Program-made: the position numbers and the translations under genes
In this document: positions 57,401 through 63,400 of the stretch, piece after piece
How the letters are laid out: each line of letters opens with the position of its first letter
Position numbering within the stretch: position 1 is the stretch's first letter
Source of the DNA: Symbiodinium microadriaticum
Taxonomy: Eukaryota > Sar > Dinophyceae > Suessiales > Symbiodiniaceae
Reading direction: 5' to 3'
NCBI GenBank assembly: GCA_001939145.1
Contig: LSRX01000784.1
Location: 283,035-347,034, forward strand
Length of the DNA stretch: 64,000 nt
The notes under the pieces: model-generated
Database searches by the model: none
The model's input: only the letters and a program-made list of their open reading frames with translations
What the model was told of the DNA's origin: nothing

Positions 57401-60400
57401 TACAACCCTCCACTCCCCCTTGAACTTTACACCTCTAAAGCCTAAACCCCTAAAGCCCCGGAGCCCTAAACCCCTAACCCCCGGAAAGCTAAACCTTAAA
57501 TCCTAAACCCCATAGGCCCTAAACCCTAACGCCTCTGTCGCTGTGCAGTCGGCCGACGGCTTCATTCGTGGCGAGGGCTGCGGTGCGATGACCTTCCGCG
57601 TGAGCACCCGGGAGGACATCGCCAGGCCGATGGCCGCCTAGGGATTAGGGCTTAAAGTTTCGAGTTTCGGGCTTACGGCTTAAAGGGCTCAGGATTTCGA
57701 GTTTAGGGCTTACGGCTTAGAGTTTCGGGCGTAGGCTTTCGGGTTGCGGTTTAGGGTTTCGGGTTAGGGCTTAAGGTTTATCGCTTTGAGGGTTTAGGGT
57801 TTCGGGTTTATAGGGCTCATACATGGGTGGTTTATGGGTTTTAAACATGGTCGTCGGAGTCATTTCCAATATTTTCCTTTAGGGCTCGTATATCTTCGCC
57901 GAAGCCAACGAAAAGCCCAGCAGATACCCCGAAGTCGTCGTCGTCGTCTCCCCGAGGTCCAAGGGGTTCAACGGGTCCAAGGAACCGAAGGTGTCCAAGG
58001 ACACGAAGGCATACGGTTTAGGGTTTAGGGTTTATAGGGTTCTTCCCATTTCTCCTCACATAGATGGTTTCTTTCTTCCGATCACGAGGCGGCAAATTCA
58101 CGAAGTCAGAAATTTCTATTGCCGGGTGCTTGCAAAAGGGTGAGTATTTCCATGTCGTATGTGGTGCGGAGCGGACTCAACGACTCGGGGGGTTTCTGCA
58201 TCCGCGGGCAAGCGGAGTTTCGTGGGAACTCCTCGGTGGCACAAGAAGACTCTAGGAGATTGACGCGAAGCACAAGCGTACCGCAGACGGACACTCTGCG
58301 GCACGTGGCGGCGAGTGAGGAGGAGGAAGAAGAGGACGATCTCCAGGATGAACAGCCGGACGATCACTTCGACGCCTCTGCTCAGGTCGGTCGGTCAGGC
58401 GGTCATGGTCTGCTGAGCTACGGCCCTACAAGCCCTACATCCGCCACCGTAAGCCGCAAAACTTAAACACCGAAATGATGCCACCTGATGCCCCCAAAAT
58501 CCTACACTACACTGGCTTGATGGATTGAAGAGATTCGGGGGTCGAGTTTGTGGAATTGTGGGGTCCGGGGATTTCTGCTTGGAAAAAAACACCCTAGAGC
58601 TTCAAAGGGCTTTAGTATCAGGATTTCGGAGCGATTTGACGGGGGTTTTTGTAGATTCGGCCCTGAATCTTGAATCGAAAGTTGTCAACCGCGGATTTTG
58701 TTGCTAAGCTCGGCCTTCACAGGCTTGAACAGCTGATCTAGTGCTGTGATTGTATTCCTTGGGGTTCCTTGCTGTACTTCAACCACGATCTTCTCCAAAA
58801 ACTTATTGCCGATTCAACCAGCAAGGTGCTAGGCTAAACTCTTGTAGCAATCTGTATAGTAACCCTAGAAGAATGGAAGACTCAAACTGTAAAGAAGCCG
58901 TCAGGCTTGCTGTGCTGTGCGGCACGTGCTTGAACCAGGACCGGCGCACACTCCATTCGGAACCTCTAAACTGTGAGTAACTCAAGCCTCGGACTTTAAA
59001 CCGGCAACATCAAGCAGAAAACCACAGAAGACCCACAAGTTAGAATTCTGATCAAGTCGTAGACTCTTATTCTCTTAGGTCCTAGTTTTGGCCAAGTATA
59101 AGTTGTTGAGCAAATCTGAGCTCGTTCGTACATGGAGCCCCTACAAGGCCCAACCATGAGGCACCGGCGGTTCGTCCGTCCATGAAAGCCTTATTCCACC
59201 AATCGCATGGGACCACGCTTCGGATTCCAACGTAGCAACAACTTCCAATCCGGAATCTTGATGGACTTCAATTTTATCGGTTTGAGCTTTCGCGCGGCGT
59301 TCCCCGCCAACTCACAGCGAGCCTCCCAAGTCCAAATAGTAGATTGTTTCATACTCTCGATCGGTGCATGTATCCAGATATTATAGTAGTTCTGAAGGTA
59401 ATATGTAGGAACCACTTTCGCCCCAATGTTCCTGAATCCCACCCCTAAACCCCAAACTGTTCAGCCCAAACCCCTCTAAACCCTATCCCTACACCCTAAA
59501 CCTTAAACCCTAAACCCTGACCTAAACCTTCTGTAGCCGCAATGCGGATTCCGGACGTCAGTAGGCAGACGCCAGAAGTGTTCAAAACAACACCTACATA
59601 ACTCCCTTAAGAACCCCAATTAAAAACTTCAAGCGGCAGCCCCGGCCAAACCACTTAAATCTTGATGCCGGCTATCGCCAGAATTGAAGTTGTGGTGAAA
59701 CCTTCAGCTGGGCTCAGGCTTTCAGCTGCAAGTGTCTTCGGACTCTTCGGGGTCATGGCATTGCCTGGGGAGGAGCAGCGGGGTGTGGCGCTTGTGGCGC
59801 TTCAACTTGTTGAAGGCGAGGCGGGCCGCGCCCATCGAGTTCTTCAGATGCAGCACGCCCAAATCGAAGATTCCGAGCAGCCGATGCGCCGCGTGGTGTG
59901 CGGGTTTTGTCAAGGTCGGCCGTTTAATTTAGAGAGCAATGCAGGAGCAGGAAAAACGATTTCTGAAAGATGCGTGTGTCCCCTGAGGCCATGCGTGAGA
60001 ATGAAGCTTTGAAGGATGCCTTGTGCCATCGTGCACCTTCATGTTCGAAGTGAGCTGTGCCTTAGGGAGCTTGTCTTTCTGGACATTTATGGCCCAGAGG
60101 TATTAAAATGGGGTTGGAACAACCGTAGCTCAAAAGTCCTCCTTCCCAAGGTGACGGGAACGGGGAAAAGCGGAACTGGCTTGCACGAATACGGCAACCA
60201 TGTGTGGCATGCACGTTTGGGGACCAAAAATGGACTTGTGGAAGTAGGAAAAAACCATAGTCGGAGCTCAAGATATTTATAATGTAGAAATGCCCAATTG
60301 AAAGAAGCGTTAGGCTTCTTGCTGAAGCCCTTAGACAGCCCGATAAAGCTCATGAGGGCTATGCAGCTGTTTACCGTTCTTAGTCGCTTATTTCTCAGGA

Positions 60401-63400
60401 TTCTGGTTTCGGTTGTAGGCATCTCCACAAATCTGTGTGGTTTCTTCCTTCCGAGGGGAGTAGCGCAAACAATCTGCGAAAGGCCTTGAGCCCAAACAAT
60501 CCTAAACCCCTAAGCCCAAAATCCTAAACCCCAAAACCCCTAAAGCCTCGACCCCTAAACGCTAAACCCCTAAACTCTAAATCCTGAACCCCTAAAGCCT
60601 CGACCCCTAAGCCCTAAACCCCTAAACCCAGAGGACGGCCGAAGTGCGAGCTTAACGGCACCACATGGCCCATCGCAGCAGGACCCAGACCTTCGAATTT
60701 GAGTAAGGAATAGGCCATAAAGGCTTCCTTAAAGGGGTCCATAACGGTTTCTATGATTGTACTCATAGGAATTATTGAGTATACCTTAACAGATAGTAGG
60801 ATCCCTAGTAGGATTTAAGCTAATTCAGCGGTTTAGGATTTAGGGATTTAGAGTGTGGGGTTTAGGAGTTTTTAGGATTTAGGGATTCAGGGTGTAGGGT
60901 TTACGGGTTTAGGGTTTAGGATTTAGGGGTAAAGGGTCTAGACCTGCGGGTTTCGAGGTTTCACGGAACTTCATAAGGTGGGATGTTCAATAGATTTCGT
61001 TTAGGGGCTGCTTTCGCGACTCCTAGCCAGGGTTTAAGGCCTGGGGCCAGTTTAGGGTTTAGGGTTTAGGGCTTAGGGTTTAGGGTTCAGCGTTTTAGGG
61101 CTTAGGGTTTAGGGTTTAGGGTCTAGGGGGCTTCAGCAAGTTGGAGGGAGGATGAAGGATCCCGTCTGCAAAGACTCTCTTTATGGAGAGCCCCACCAAA
61201 CTTCTTCCCACTGCCTGAAGTGCAAAGCACCCAAAAACTTAAAGCCCGAAAACCTAAGGCCCTGCATGCCTTTCGGAAACCTTGATGAAACCTTACTGGC
61301 TATAAGGCCAACCGCCCTTAAATCCAAACCCCTGAGGCCCAAACCCCGAAACCCAAACTCCCTGTGGAGACTTTCGGCAGCATTTCTGGGTCCTTGTTGG
61401 ATACAATTCTACAAAAAAGATAATAAAACCTCAATAAGGATTAAAACCTATTACTTATGATATGGACCCTACATTTTTGTTATAATAAAACCTCAAAAAG
61501 GATTTAAAAACTAGTATTTATAATATGGGCCCAACAGGGAACCAGATTGGTTTCGACTCGTGCGGTTAAAAAGGAGCCCTTAAACAAACCAAAAAAAGCA
61601 AACTCCCAGGCCATCAACTCGTCCAAGACCGAGCTTCAGGGTTGAGGGAGAGGGTCTCGTCTGGGGTGTAGGGTTTAGGGCTTAGGGGTTTATAAGGTTA
61701 GGGTTGAGGGTTAGGGGTTAGGGTTTAGGGTTTAGGGTTTAGGGTTTAGGGTTCACCTCATATTGTCGAAAACATGTTGTGCCCAAGGGATTACAATGCG
61801 CCCTTTCGTGGTTTTTGTTTATCCCCTAAACCCTAAGCCCCATTTACACCCTGGACCGCAACTGGCTCAATCCTAAACTTAAGCCCTAACTCCACAGAGC
61901 CGAAACCCCTTTAAACCCTATACGCCCTCACCCTAAGCCCCGAGAAGCCCGTCGAAACCCCTTAAAAAGAGTCCCTCGAGGATCCCTTTGGCACGGAACC
62001 GTTCGCAGCGGCCGGAGCCTAATGTAGGGGCCGAAACAATCACCTCTACTATTTTAGGCTTAGGGTTCCTTATTATAGCTATAGTATAACATGCCCCAAA
62101 GCCTTATTTTGATTTATTGAGGCCCCTACATTACGCAGGCCTAGAGATCGCAACGTGAACTCGTTCATTCTCCTTCTGAAGCGTGGTGCGAGCACGGCGT
62201 GAAACACAAAGGTCGACGAGACGCTGAGCGTGCAGAGCCCTTTTAGACGGTTTAGGGTTTAGGGTTTAGCTTATTGAAACCTTATAATTATACAACCTTC
62301 AGCCCTAAGCCCCCAAACCCCAATACAGTCCTGCAAAGAACCCTTAACCCTCAACCCCTTAGAAGCCCCTAGACCTTTCTGGGTAGTTCTCTAAATCAGT
62401 GTCCCCTTCTGATTCTGGGTCCCCCAAAATGGTACGGCACACTTATAAACAAGGCCCTCAAACGGACCCTTCTGATTCTGGGTCCCCCAAAATGGTACGG
62501 CACACTTATAAACAAGGCCCTCAAACGGACCCTAGTTTGGAGAACTACCCACATGGAGCCCTGAAAAGAACCTTCAACCCCTAAACCCTTTGGAAGCCCT
62601 AAGCCCTAAAGCCCTAAACCCTAAACCCTCAAGCCCTAAACCTTAAAGCCCTAAACCCGAAACAATAACCCTAAACCCCAAACCCCAAAAACCCAAGCCC
62701 TAAACCCTAAACCCTAGAGAAGCCCTAAACCCATACCAAAAAACCCTGAAAAAGAACCCGAATACATAAACGCTAAACCCTAACCCTAAACCCCTAAACC
62801 CTAAACCCATACCAAAAACCCTGAAGAAAAAGAGCCGACGCCTCATAGGAGTGCATCCGGCATTCCCTGCGGGAAGCGGGCATCAAGCCCCTGAACATTC
62901 AGATCCAGGATCTTCCCTCTAAGGGCTCCCTTGAAGGGGCCCTGTAGGGTGAGGGGTTTAGGGTTTAGGGTTTAGGGTTTAGGGTTTAGGGTTTAGGGTT
63001 TAGGGTTTGGGGTTTAGGGCTTGGGGTTTAGGGTTTAGGGTTATACCTGGGGTTCCTACAAGGTTCCTGACAGGGATCTTTGAAGGGTAAGTATGGAGGG
63101 AGTTGGAGTTATTTTATAGCTTTTTGTCGGTGGGGGCTGTTTTGGAGTTTTAACGGGTTGTATATCGAGAAGTTTAGGGGGATTCTTCAAGAGAGTACTA
63201 TACGGTTTTGCAGGGTGTGCCAAGAATTGCTTTGGGGCTTTACATGTGATGTTTTGGCAGGGGTTCCTGAAAGTTAAGAGGGTTCTAGAACTCAGGGTTT
63301 TGGAGTTTAGGGTGTCGAAGTTTTCCCAGAGTCTCCAATGCCCGTGAACTCGTCAACCGCAGAGGGATCCTAGTTTTGATTTAAGGCACATTCTTTTCCT

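Larger units (their letters stand above)
61680..62840. repeat. Arrays and elements between KS exons 12 and 13
   Basis: TTTAGGG array 61690-61755, family C element 62020-62133 (the cleanest copy), family B element 62381-62550 with an internal 62-bp duplication, CCCTAAA array 62580-62820. Open segments [20 protein letters not shown] (about 61752-61826) and [14 protein letters not shown] / [14 protein letters not shown] on the two sides of the family C element. Confidence 0.5.

Noticed and set aside
59940-59975. P-loop-like AGAGKT in the frame 59662-60012
   Set aside because: Six residues with no other nucleotide-binding motif, in a stretch where three frames are open.
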